Source: Macrostomum hystrix (Eukaryota; Platyhelminthes; Macrostomidae). Taken from it: DNA of 64,000 nucleotides. The translations under genes were made by a program, and so were the position numbers. Where the stretch lies: positions 7,058,001-7,122,000 of the forward strand of contig CATNEN010000025.1 of assembly GCA_950097015.1 (NCBI GenBank). The letters are read 5' to 3'. Below the pieces are notes generated by a model. It was not told where the DNA came from. It was given only the letters and a program-made list of their open reading frames with translations, and did not search any database. Of this stretch, positions 20,431 through 31,341 are shown piece by piece (the stretch's first letter is position 1; each line of letters begins with the position of its first letter).

Positions 20431-22618
20431 ATGGACTACAATCTGGGATTCGATCTGGCCAAGACAATCGGCCAGACAATCGGCTGCCTGCTCAACCTGG
20501 TGTTCATCGGCTTCACCTTCCGCGAACAGATCGGCAACCGGGCCTGCGCCGTCCTGTTCCGCTGCCAGTCGGTCATTGACCTGTCGGTGATGGTGTCCAG
20601 CCTGCTGCTGGTCCAATACCGCAGGAGAATCATCGCGTCACCGCCGCAGGGCGTCGGCGGCTCCAACGATGTCGCCTGGATTCTGTTCTGCTCCGTGGTA
20701 TTCAGCCAGCTGATCTATTGGATGCTTGTGAGCATGAGCGTGTACAACCTGGTGGCTCTCTCCATCGAGCGCTGCCTGTGCCTGTGCGCCCCCCTGTGGT
20801 ATAAGCTTCACAAACGCGTTGTGCTGCGATGGCTCATTGTGCTAGTAATTGCTTCGGCATTCTTTGTGCAGGCGAGTTTTTTGCACTTTTAACTTGACAA
20901 TTTGATAAGCTGTAATGTACGATCAATGCTCCATGCTTGGCGATATTCTTGAAGATACTCTTAGTTAACCAAGCTGTAAAATGTGTTCCAGTATCAACAA
21001 AGTACAGGTGTACACGCACACACAGGTGTGTACATCTGTCCTGACTATAGCGCTTCAAGTTTTGGTCTCTGTTTTGGTATTTCCTATATGTAGTCTAGCG
21101 GTTTGTGGCAGTCTAGATGGCTTGAAGGCTATAACTACTAACGACTATCGTTCTCAGTATCACGGCTGGCGGTTGCGATCTCTTCCGGGTCCTTACCTCG
21201 GGATCAGATCAAGAAAGAACACAAACGCAGTTAGTTTTCTAATTGTCTAACTTAACGGAGCTCAAAGCTAATTCTCTACCGAGCTCGCGGCGGTCCATTT
21301 TTCCGCGCTCCGCTCCGACTTAAATAATGTCTTTGAAACCCCTCGATCCGAGGGGAAGGCAATACCGTAGCAACATTCGTACTGTTCATTATCCCCTTCC
21401 CCTTCATCGATGCAGTCTTCTGGTGCGGTCCCGGCCTCCTCCAGAGCTCGTTCCCGATCGGGTCCGGGTGGCTCCAGTTTCAGGCTGGGCTGGGTCGATG
21501 CAGGCAGCTGCGGGTCGGGACAGGCCGGGTTGATTCCGGCAGCTCCACGTCAGCACAGCTGCGAGTCGGTTTCAGGTGGCTCAACGTCAGCACCGCTGCT
21601 GTCATGCCGGACCGGGTTTGCGCTGAAATGATTAAGTGGACTCGGGGCGAATCTTTTTCTAATCTTTCTTCTTTCAGTTGTTTGCCCTCTCTGCTGTTGA
21701 TCCTCTGCTAGTTTCCTCCTAGCGCTCTCTTGAATTCCCTTCAGATTTCTAAGTCTTATACTGACTTTCTCATCGTCAGGCAGTGTACATTTCACTGTGC
21801 ATTGGAGGTAGGCTTTCAAGGGCGCAGTCCTTCTCTCCGCAGCTGCGCCCCCAATTTAAATTGGCCTCGCCGAGGAATCGAGCTCAGGAACATTGGTGCG
21901 GGTGGCCCCGAGGTTTAATGAAGCAAAGGCACACAGACTCAGATGAGCACGACCTGAAATTCCGCAGATACCATTTTGCCTGATGTTTTCGCCACTATCG
22001 GAGCGCCTGCAGGAGAATCGCAAAGCAGCCAGCAGCAATGCAACTAACGACAGCGAGACATTGCTAACTATCGTCCGCTACTGCGACTGGAACCATTTCA
22101 CCGCGGCAGAGCTGACAGCATTCGGCATCGCCAACGTGGTGCTGTTCTGGATCGTGCCATTCCTGCTGTTCATCGTGACCTACTCGGCCATCATCATAGT
22201 CCTGGCCAGATCCACCAGCGGCGTCGGCAATTCGGCTGATCGGCAGAAGAAGTCGGCCAGCGCCGCTGCCAAACGGCTGACGGTCACATCCGGCGTCACC
22301 TGCTTCGCCTTCGTGGCACTGTTCGCTCTGGACTCGGTCACATTCGTGATGGACAGCCTGGCCGACTCGTCTGTTGGCAATACGTTCCTGCAGCTGCTGG
22401 ATTCATTTCTGATTAGCATGAACAGTGCTGTGAACCCCGTCATCTTCCTGATCTTCATGCCTAACTTCCGGGCCTTCTGCTTCCACTGCTGCGGCCTGCG
22501 CGGCGGCGGCGCCAGCGGCGGCAGACAGTCGGGAATGAGCAGCGGTGTCGTCAGCAATGCCGGTGGCGGCGCCAGCGGCGGCATGGCGTTGTCCAACGTG
22601 AAAGCAATCAAGAACTGA
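20431..22618 (+). CDS. class A (rhodopsin-like) G-protein-coupled receptor
   Basis: A seven-helix plasma-membrane receptor; the ligand is unknown. Exon 1 (20431-20865) encodes helices 1-4 and exon 2 (21968-22618) helices 5-7. The intron is 1102 bases (GTGCAG donor, TCCGCAG acceptor) and phase 0, giving 361 residues. Helix 3 ends in ERC (ALSIERCLCLCAPLWY) where class A receptors have DRY. Helix 4 is rejoined across the junction as IASAFF + IPFCLMFS. Helix 7 has NSAVNPVIFLIF, a good NPxxY variant with Ile in place of Tyr. The second extracellular loop carries a potential N-glycosylation site (NATN). The tail has Gly/Ser-rich GGGASGG repeats and a Cys cluster (FHCCG) that could be palmitoylated. 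The N-terminus is very short, so an upstream exon is possible. The pattern fits the divergent orphan receptors common in invertebrates. The intron holds a SINE with a nested insertion. Confidence 0.88.
21012..21925 (-). repeat. SINE-like module A copy split by an insertion
   Basis: The stretch CACACAGGTGTGTACATCTG ending at 21046 continues at 21761 with CTGACTTTCTCATCGTCAGG and runs to the tRNA-like head (GAATCGAGCTCAGGAAC) near 21900. Other copies at 25.6 and 44.7 kb are uninterrupted at this point. The repeat therefore predates the inserted segment. It lies in the GPCR intron. Confidence 0.75.
21047..21760. mobile_element. unclassified 714-bp insertion nested in a SINE
   Basis: The segment interrupts the module A repeat and is flanked by CTGACT on both sides (21041-21046 and 21761-21766), a 5-6-bp target duplication. 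The ends are ATAGCGCTTC... and ...AAGTCTTATA, with no clear terminal inverted repeat and no TG..CA. The interior is moderately GC-rich with no convincing protein. It could be a solo LTR or a non-autonomous DNA element. The class is not determined. Confidence 0.6.
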
Positions 22619-23480
22619 ATAGCCGTTGACCGCTGTTAAAAACTATACATCTTGACATGATTGATTGATTGATTGATTCGATATCAAATCGTATCAATGA
22701 AAAAACAGAAGACCAAAAGACATTTAAAATTCTGTTAGTTTTTTATCTAAATTTCCGCTTAGCGCTTGGGCGGGACCGTTGGCTATCGCAGAAAATTAAC
22801 AATTCCTTGTGTAGCAAACATACTTACAAGCAACTGTTATTTGTTTACAGGCACAAAATCGTTTGCACAAAGTACTTCAGTCAGTGAATTATTAACTAGA
22901 ACATGCGCACAAACACACAAACGCTTTGTCGTCAATTCCAGCACTGAATGTTTATAAAAACGCTTCGACTGCGATATTTGAATTTATAGTAGTTCGAGTA
23001 TTTGAATGCCTAAATAACCTTTAACTATCTATCTAGACTTCGAATCCATTGATGCCTTCAAATGTTTTAGCAGAACGCAGGTTTGCTAAAGTCTGAATCG
23101 ATGTAAGACAAAACCTCGCATATTATTGGATAAGGCAAATTGTACATTTGAAGGCTGATTACTATACTTGATAATTCGTCACACAATATACACCCCACAC
23201 ACCATAATTAATAAGCACTCGTCCCAAATGCGAACACATTAAATGGTAAAAAAACTCCAATTAAATGTAAACCAACAAACAGTTTGACAGGTCAAATATT
23301 TTTGTCGAAAATTGTGTCCACCGGTTTGAGACAAAAACGCATGCGCTCATAGGAATTGTACTCGTAGCACAATAACTGGAGCTCAGAAATCAACGGTACT
23401 TCAGGTATATGCCATAAAAAAATAAATTATATTGCGGTACTTTTATTATTGAATTAAGGAATTGAAAATCCTTAGGCTAG
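22619..23480. other. spacer downstream of the GPCR
   Basis: A GATT tetranucleotide run lies at 22658-22679. The rest is AT-rich, without a supported gene. Confidence 0.5.
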
Positions 23481-23574
23481 AAAATAATGGTGACTTGTTG
23501 ACATTATCAGCCAATCAAAGAAAAGTAACGGGTTTTCGGAAAAAAATTATAAACAATATTAGTCAATCAGAGAC

Positions 23575-24005
23575 TTTGGCGGATTGGAGAGTTTTCAGTT
23601 GATAAAACTAGCCAATCAGAGAGACTTTGGCGGAGTGGAGAGTTTTCAGTTGATCAAACTAGCCAATCAGAGAGACTTTGGCGGATTGGAGAGTTTTCAG
23701 TTGATAAAACTAGCCAATCAGAGAGACTTTGGCGGAGTGGAGAGTTTTCAGTTGATAAAACTAGCCAATCAGAGAGACTTTGGCGGAGTGGAGAGTTTTC
23801 AGTTGATAAAACTAGCCAATCAGAGAAATTTTGGCGGAGTGGAGAGTTTTAAGTTGATAAAACTAGCCAATCAGAGAGACTTTGGCGGAGTGGAGAGTTT
23901 TCAGTTGATAAAACTAGCCAATCAGAGAGACTTTGGCGGAGTGGAGAGTTTTAAGTTGATAAAACTAGCCAATCAGAGAGACTTTGGCGGAGTGGAGAGT
24001 TTTTA
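23575..24005. repeat. 51-bp minisatellite, copy 1 (3' of the LRAT gene)
   Basis: About 8 units built on TTTTCAGTTGATAAAACTAG, CCAATCAGAGAGACTTTGGC and GGAGTGGAGAG. The same unit forms a second array at 24745-25303, on the other side of the last LRAT exon. The unit length is a multiple of three, so long frames are open on both strands. Confidence 0.95.
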
Positions 24006-24113
24006 GTATTCATTAAATTAACAATAGTTTTTCAGTTAATGAAACAAGCGTAGAAAACGATATAGTCGCGTCTCCCAAAAAGCTCCACGAGCTGACCAGA
24101 CAGAAAATTGAGT

Positions 24114-27100
24114 TCAGACCGGGATTGGCTTGTTCCTGCGACCTTTATCCTCTTCGGACAACTCCTGTTCCTCTTCGGCCTCCGGATCGCGAACCAGAAT
24201 CCGTTCGTCGTCCTCACCTCCGCCTAACTTGTTCTCAAGCAGCCTGAGCTGGTAGGACTCGCAGGCGCCAGTCTTGGCCCACACTGCCAGGTGCTCGCAG
24301 TTGTTCTTAGTTAAACTGTACTGCGACTCGTCTAGGCGGCTGAGAGCCCGCTCGACAACCGTCTCCGGGGTGTAGCAGTCAAGGTTGTAGTAGTCCACTC
24401 GGTAGAGACTCGCCTGCTTATTCGAGAAGAGCCGACTGCGCCGCTGGACAGAGGCGAGGCCGCCGCCACCTCCGAATAGGCGCTCGCCTAGGCGAAGCTT
24501 AATATCGTATTCGACTGTCTCGAATGTCTCGGCGCCGACCTCGACTACGATGGCGTGATGGTAGTAGCCAATTTTGCGCCAGAATGCCACCTGACTACCG
24601 ACAATCAACTCGTCGATGTCGTAAACCTGCGAGAGCAATTACGAGTAATGGTGACTTATGTGAAATTAATGGTGACTTATTTACATTTTCAGCCAATCGA
24701 AGAAAAGTAACCGGTTTTCGGAAAAATTTTTAAACAATCTCAGCCAATCAGAGAGACTTTGGCGGACTGGAGAGTTTCAGTTGATATAACTAGCCAATCA
24801 GAGAGATTTTGGAGGAGTGGAGAGTTTTCAGTTGATAAAACTAGCCAATCAGAGAGATTTTGGCGGAGTGGAGAGTTTTCAGTTGATAAAACTAGCCAAT
24901 CAGAGAGATTTTGGAGGACTGGAGAGTTTTCAGTTGATAAAACTAGCCAATCGGAGAGATTTTGGCGGAGTGGAGAGTTTTCAGTTGATAAAACTAGCCA
25001 ATCAGAGAGATTTTGGCGGAGTGGAGAGTTTTCAGTTGATAAAACTAGCCAATCGGAGAGATTTTGGCGGAGTGGAGAGTTTTCAGTTGATAAAACTAGC
25101 CAATCAGAGAGATTTTCGCGGTGTGGAGAGTTTTCAGTTGATAAAACTAGCCAATCGGAGAGATTTTGGCGGAGTGGAGAGTTTTCAGTTGATAAAACTA
25201 GCCAATCAGAGAGACTTTGGCGGAGTGGAGAGTTTTCAGTTGATAAAACTAGCCAATCAGAGAGATTTTGGCGGACTGGAGAGTTTTCAGTTGATAAGTC
25301 TATCAAGTATTTCGGCGGTATTTCAAGTACCCACGTTTTTCATTTTTCGTTAAATCTTCCAAAATATTAAACCAATCGCCATGAAATTCCAGCACACGAG
25401 CTAAAGATTTTCACTCTATCCGATAATCCGATGATTATCTGGGTTCTGTGCTTCTGGGTTTTCATTTTTATAGTCAACTTGGTGGCTAAGTGTCTACCGA
25501 GGATATTGTGCATCATAGGGCTGCGAGCAGTGGCACATCATTTAGTGACAGTAAACCCGCAGCCAGCGAGGAGGCAATTCTGCCCATTTCGCTGACTCCT
25601 GAGCGCACACGCACACACAGGTGTGTACATCTGTCTTGACGTAAATTGTACGACGAACCCGCAAGCCTTTTCTCCGCGGCTGCACTCCAAACAAATGTGG
25701 CCTCGCCGCGGAATCGAGCTCAGGGACCTTGGTAAACACGTTAATGGCTCTGCCACTCACCCCCCGATATGGTGCATTATGAAACAGTACAAGCTGCAGC
25801 CAGGTCTCACCTTGACCATCTGATAGGGCCGGATGGAACTTCCACTCGACGCGTGACCCTTGAACAGGTCACGCAGGCCGGAAACAGTGGTGGGCACCTC
25901 CGGCTCCCAGCCGAGTCTGCTGGACAGGCTCATCACCGCCTGGCAACGCTCGCATTTCAACGTGTCCTCGTCGTCCTCGGTTGCAGTCGACGCCGGCAAT
26001 GTCGGCTGGCCCGGCCCCACCGGGTGCAGGCAGGCAAATTCGGCCCGGCAAGAGTCGCATCGGAGCAGCTCAGCGGCTAGTCGGCGCCTCTTCGCGGCAT
26101 TGGATGAGTCGACGTCGACAGCGTCACCCAACTTATCGGGCTCCTTCTTTCCAAGGCTTCTGTCATCGACTTGCGCCACTGCTGTGTGCCGCTGCTGCTC
26201 GTCAATTTTCTGCTTGCCTGGCTCCGGCGGAAGCAGCGGTGGTAGCGGCTGTGGTGCTGGCTGTGGTGCTGGCTGTGGCGCTGGCTGCGAATGCATTCGG
26301 GCCAGCAGGGGCACTGTGGGTGGTGTGCCACAGGGCGGCTGAAACGGCACAAAAAAGCAAAGTGAAAAAACTGATTTTCTGGACTCCTTAAAACAGAAGA
26401 AGATAAGATAAGAAAGTCTTGAACTCACGGAGAAGTGCTCAAAGCCGTAGGTTGGAGACGGCGGCGGCGGTGCCGATGGCTCAGGCGAGGTGGCGTCGGG
26501 CGGCGGTGGAGCCGACGCGAAGCTGAATGCCGGGCAGCTCGGAGCTGGCGTCGATGGCTGAAGTAAAAGAAGTGATTGATTGGTAGCCGATCGGTTCCGA
26601 AATGAGAGAGTGAAAAGCTCTACTTGAATTAAAAATTACCACTATGTGTTTCAAAGCCGTCGTAGCCGGAATGCCAGGCTTAACACAGCGCACAATGGCA
26701 ATTTTAGGCTGCTGCTGCTGCTGCTGCTGCTGCCGATTAGGCAGCTGAGAGGTTGCAGCGAACGCCCCAGCAGGTGCGTAGACTCGGCAGCCAGATGCTG
26801 GCTGACCTAGCTGAGACTGGTTTGTCAGCTGAGGAAGGCAGAATAATTATGTCAAATGCTAGTATTTTTCCTAATTTTTATCCAACTGAAAAGCACAATT
26901 CCCCAACACTCACTCTGACAGATAAGCCTGGCTGTTGCTGCTGTTGCTGCTGTTGCTGCTGTTGCTGCTGTTGCTGCTGTTGCTGCTGCAGTCGGCCTCT
27001 CACAACAAATGCGCCAGCCGGTAGTACTGAGTTTGAGGGCTGAAAATTATCAGTAAACTACTATGTAGAGGATTTCTAATAATTTCCGCGATGCAACTAT

Positions 27101-27414
27101 TAGCAATATTTTGCGAGTGTCACCATGGAAACCAATTGACCCGTCTGCACTGGCTGGCACTGCATTTGGAGAACATTGGCGTTGATAATGACAGGCGGCG
27201 CGGCTCCGGTCTGCTTCATAATCATCACCTTCTGGCGATTGTTTGGTAAAACTACTTGCTGAAACTGCTGCTGCTGCTGCTGCCGCTGCTGCTGAATAAC
27301 ACACACCAATGGTTGCCCTTGTAGAGAGGCTTGCCTGACGGGTATGACAACGTGTTGCCTTGCGGCATCGTGTCCAGCTTGCACACTGGACTGCTTTACT
27401 AAAGTCTTATTCAT
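24114..27414 (-). CDS. polyQ / CxxC-pair / LRAT-domain protein
   Basis: Six exons were deduced: 27414-27124, 27039-26914, 26828-26640, 26557-26429, 26338-25811 and 24626-24114. They total 1776 bases, or 591 residues, with all junctions GT..AG and phase 0. Residues 1-140 are Gln-rich with three polyQ tracts (CAG/CAA runs). A Pro-rich region follows. A basic KRRR lies near residue 328, and a pair of CxxC motifs (C339/C342, C374/C377) could form a zinc ribbon. The C-terminus is an LRAT/HRASLS (NlpC/P60-type) fold, with the His in GYYHHAIVVEVG (about 444-445) and the Cys in KNNCEHLAVW (C531). Such domains act as acyltransferases or phospholipases A on lipids. An in-frame TAA just before the ATG supports the start. 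The combination of domains is unusual; the function is not assigned. Confidence 0.82.
24745..25303. repeat. 51-bp minisatellite, copy 2 (last intron of the LRAT gene)
   Basis: About 11 units of the same 51-bp sequence as at 23575-24005, with ATTTTGG more frequent than ACTTTGG. The left flanks of the two arrays are also related, for example AGAAAAGTAACGGGTTTTCG near 23520 and AGAAAAGTAACCGGTTTTCG near 24702. Confidence 0.95.
25510..25765 (-). repeat. SINE-like module A copy
   Basis: On the minus strand it begins with a tRNA-like head: A box GAGTGGCAGAGCC, then B box GAGCTCGATTCC. The module body with CACACCTGTGTGTG follows, ending in GTCACTAAATGATGTGCC. It lies in the last intron of the LRAT gene. 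Confidence 0.75.
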
Positions 27415-28360
27415 GGCTAGTTACCGATTGATTTGCGAGCTCGTGTGTCTCAGTTAGAGTCATTCTGGCCTGGCCGGACCTTTCTATAGTGCTTATCTTA
27501 ATGGTTGCGCAATCAGTGTCAACTAATTAGCTCTCAGCCATGTTATGTAATCATTGTGTCTAGTGTTGTGGGGTCACGTTGTGGAGCTAGAATAGAATAG
27601 AAAATAAAATAACACCTTATCCAGTTGGGCCAGATGTACAACCAATTGCACAGTCGCAGCTATGGCATTGCGCAACGTTTCCAAGGGCTGCGTACAGCTG
27701 CTCAGTCCATGGACTTTTGTAGCTAATGCAAATTCAGGCCACTTTTCTGCAATGCAAATATTATGTGAGAAAGTCGGTGCCCGGCAAGCACAGTCTAAAT
27801 GGCAATCATTTAGTAATCAGATCGAAATTGGTCTGCTTGTCTCCTCAGTTTCTTCTTTGTGGTAACATCTTTGTAGGCTGCTAATGATCAGACATTTTTC
27901 TTCTTTCTTTTAATGAACCGAGAAGGCAAAGAGCTCGGTCACAGACGACCCTCTTTTTCGTAAATTTACGGATTCCTGCTCTGATTGGAGTTGCTTATAG
28001 TGTGCTGCCGTGATTGCATGTTGTGAAATCATGCTTTGGCTTTTGAGAATGGCACCAAGAAATCACTTTTGTACATATGAGAAGCTTTGTTTGCGGTCAA
28101 GGAGATTCCAAAATGCGAAAGCCTCGCCCATTAGCAAATTAGAAGACAGTCAACTTTTGTTGTTGATGCTTCTAATTATCCCCAAACCATGCACCCAGAA
28201 TAGCTCAAAGGCCGAAAGGCTATCAATTTCTACAAAAAACTTATTATTGGACTGTGTCTGACATTTCTGACGATGTACTCGTACTATGAAAAACTGTCAG
28301 CGCTGCTTGGAATGGATTTTAGAACATCGAATATGGCAAGAATTCCACAAAATTTCTAAG
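27415..28360. other. spacer with a SINE module B fragment
   Basis: At 27605-27730 GGCCAGATGTACAACCAATT and CTGCTCAGTCCATGGACT match the middle of module B copies at 9.5, 43.8 and 50.75 kb, without the tRNA-like head. The rest has no supported gene. Confidence 0.55.
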
Positions 28361-29325
28361 GAAATGATTGCAGACAATTGTCTATGGTAATGATAGCAGA
28401 CTATTGTCTATATTAATGATTGCAGACAATTTTCTATGGTAATGATAGCAGACCATTGTCTATAGTAATGATTGCAGACAATTTTCTATGGTAATGATTG
28501 CAGACAATTGTCTATGGTAATGATAGCAGACCATTGTCTATGGTAATGATTGCAGACAATTGTCTATGGTAATGATAGCAGACCATTGTCTATAGTATGA
28601 TTGCAGACAATTTTCTATGGTAATGATAGCAGACAATTGTCTATGGTAATGATTGCAGACAATTGTCTATGGTAATGATAGCAGACCATTGTCTATGGTA
28701 ATGATTGCAGACAATTGTCTAAGGTAATGATTGCAGACCGTTGTCTATGGTAATGATTGCAGACCATTGTCTATGGTAATGATTGCAGACAATTGTCTAT
28801 GGTAATGATAGCAGACAATTGTCTATGGTAATGATTGCAGACCGTTGTCTATGGTAATGATTGCAGACAATTGTCTAAGGTAATGATTGCAGACCGTTGT
28901 CTATGGTAATGATTGCAGACCATTGTCTATGGAAATGATTGCAGACAATTGTCTATGGTAATGATTGCAAACCACTGTCTATGGTAACGATTGCAGACAA
29001 TTGTCTATGGTAATGATTGCAGACAATTGTCTATGGTAATGATTGCAGACAATTGTCTATGGTAATGATTGCAGACCACTGTCTATGGTAATGATTGCAG
29101 ACCACTGTCTATGGTAATGATTGCAGACCACTGTCTATGGTAATGATTGCAGACCACTGTCTATGGTAATGATTGCAGACCGTTGTCTATGGTAATGATT
29201 GCAGACCGTTGTCTATGGAAATGATTGCAGACCATTGTCTATGGTAATGATTACAGACCACTGTCTATGGTAATGATTACAGACCATTGTCTATGGTAAA
29301 GATTGCAGACCATTTTTATGGTAAT
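28361..29325. repeat. 26-bp minisatellite carrying a palindrome in each unit, about 36 units
   Basis: The unit is AATGATTGC + AGACAATTGTCT + ATGGT. The 12-mer AGACAATTGTCT is a perfect palindrome. Variants AGACCATTGTCT, AGACCGTTGTCT and AGACCACTGTCT become common toward the right end, so the array has a composition gradient. Confidence 0.95.
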
Positions 29326-29454
29326 ATTGCCTCTACAATCCTATTAACAGTAGGACCACCAAGCCATTGTGGGGCCTGATTTTATACCAAGGGGGACTTT
29401 TTTGGCAGCGCCTGAATGCTAACAGCGTTGGGTGGTGACTGATTGGTTGACAGA

Positions 29455-29951
29455 CTAGGCGATGGTGTCCTGTGGTTGAGCTGCGCCTAATATTTTGGCT
29501 TGATCAATGAAATTAGAGAAATTCGCGTCAGGCTGTCCATAGTGACCTAGTTCCACCTGTTGTAGGCCTTGAAGGTCCAGCAGTCCGTCTAGATAAAGGT
29601 AGGTGACCACCGAAGACGGAGATGATGATAACATTAGGTTCAAGGCACACTCGGGTGACATGCTGATAAATTTTGAAGGCCTGGCAAGGCCGCACTGAGG
29701 CCCAGTGCTAATTCGTGTATAGGGGTGTATGAAATACACTAGCGCTTATGAGAAAAATCGGACCTTCGGCCAGAACCTTCGGGACTTGATTCTTGTTTCA
29801 GAAGATGCGCAACAAAAAGTTGGCCCGTGTTCTTGAGTTTCGTGCGCTTGCGTTGTTCCGTTCGGGTGCAGCACAAAAATTTGTCAGGGCGGGTAATTAC
29901 CCCCCCATTGGTAGTTCTACCGTTAAAAGAGAATTGAAAATCTAAATCCAT
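29455..29951 (-). CDS. possible coding exons, unrecognised
   Basis: Two minus-strand open frames lie next to each other (29951-29739 and 29739-29455) in a stretch more GC-rich than its neighbours. The second ends LQQVELGHYGQPDANFSNF...PQDTIA and a stop. No splice junction convincingly joins them and no family is recognised. They could be a small gene, the terminal exon of a gene, or chance frames. Confidence 0.25.
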
Positions 29952-30376
29952 CAGAAAATTTTCTATAGATGTATAGAATTTGACTGTATTTGTTGGTAAA
30001 ACACTATTAACATTTATTTAAAATTCTATAAAGTGTACTGGTTTTTAGCGCAAATATGCACAACACACTACTGCATCTACTTTAATATAGTAGAGTAAGT
30101 ATTCACACAGAAGTCCTATTGTATACATGCATTACAAATATATTAAAGTTATGTGAGGTATAATCGTTAATTTTTTTATGAGGGATATTTTATAACAAAA
30201 TATTGCGAACATGTACCAGAAAAAAGTAATGCAAATATTAAGGAATTAAGGATTGATAAGTGATGTCAATCACATTTTCTCTGTACAGATAATTAAAAAC
30301 GACTAAAAATCCGTAAAAAAAACTCTGTGGAAAACATTAGCGCAATATTTCACTCCATACTAACGAGCGTAATTGT
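29952..30376. other. AT-rich spacer
   Basis: No gene, repeat or RNA was recognised between the possible exons at 29.5-29.95 kb and the 16-bp array. Confidence 0.5.
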
Positions 30377-30690
30377 AAAACTATTGACTGTGTGAATTAT
30401 TGACTGCGTGAATTATTGACTGTGTGAATTATTGACTGCGTGAATTATTGACTGCGTGAATTATTGACTGTGTGAATTATTGACTGTGTGAATTACTGAC
30501 TGTGTGAATTACTGACTGTGTGAATTACTGACTGTGTGAATTACTGACTGTGTGAATTATTGACTGTGTGAATTATTGACTGTGTGAATTATTGACTGTG
30601 TGAATTACTGACTGTGTGAATTATTGACTGTGTGAATTATTGACTGTGTGAATTATTGACTGTGTGAATTATTGACTGTGTGAATTGTTG
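30377..30690. repeat. 16-bp minisatellite GACTGTGTGAATTATT, about 20 units
   Basis: The units are nearly identical and differ at two positions (TGTG/TGCG and ATTATT/ATTACT). More degenerate GAATTCTTGTACT-type repeats follow to about 30850. Confidence 0.95.
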
Positions 30691-31341
30691 TACTCGCTGA
30701 ATTCTCGTACTACCCGAATTCTTGTACAGACCGAATTCTTGTACTGCTGGAATTTCTGGTTCTACCCCAGTTCTTGTAATGCCTGAACTCTTGTACTGCT
30801 GGAGTTCTTGTACTGTCGGGATTCTTGTTCTGCCTGATTTCTTGCACGTGAATTTTCCCTATTCACCATCAATTTTTTGACGTACACTACTTAGGCCTAA
30901 AACAGAACAACAACATCAAGATTTGTAACAAATATAATTAGCGAATATGTACACAACAGACTAGCCAATCAGAAATATTCATGTGATTTGTCAAACATTA
31001 AATTGCACTGCTCATTCAAAAGCGAAATTTTCTTGTCATTACAAGATGAAAACGTTTAAAAGGTGAAAAACAATTATGAAAACAATAATGACGGAAAAAA
31101 GCCAATCGCTCTAAAAACGTGACAAAACAAATGATTCAAAGAAGATTCTGATTTCGGGGGGGGGTAAGAGGCAGGGCTTGACGAAAGAAATGGCTAACAC
31201 AGAATAGAGAAAGCTCTGTTTACCCAGAATACACGCGTGCGCGGCTAAAACTGCAGCAACAGCAGTAGCTACAGAGTCAGTGAAACAACACACTCTGGAT
31301 GACTCCTTCTTCGGCGACTGAGAAGCAGTCCGCTGATTGTG
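30691..31341. other. spacer 3' of UBL3
   Basis: It holds degenerate GAATTCTTGTACTG-like repeats to about 30850. AT-rich DNA follows, including the 3' flank of UBL3. No gene is supported. Confidence 0.5.

Noticed and set aside
28361-29325. CRISPR array
   Set aside because: The units are contiguous, without unique spacers, and the genome is eukaryotic; the same holds for all other arrays here.
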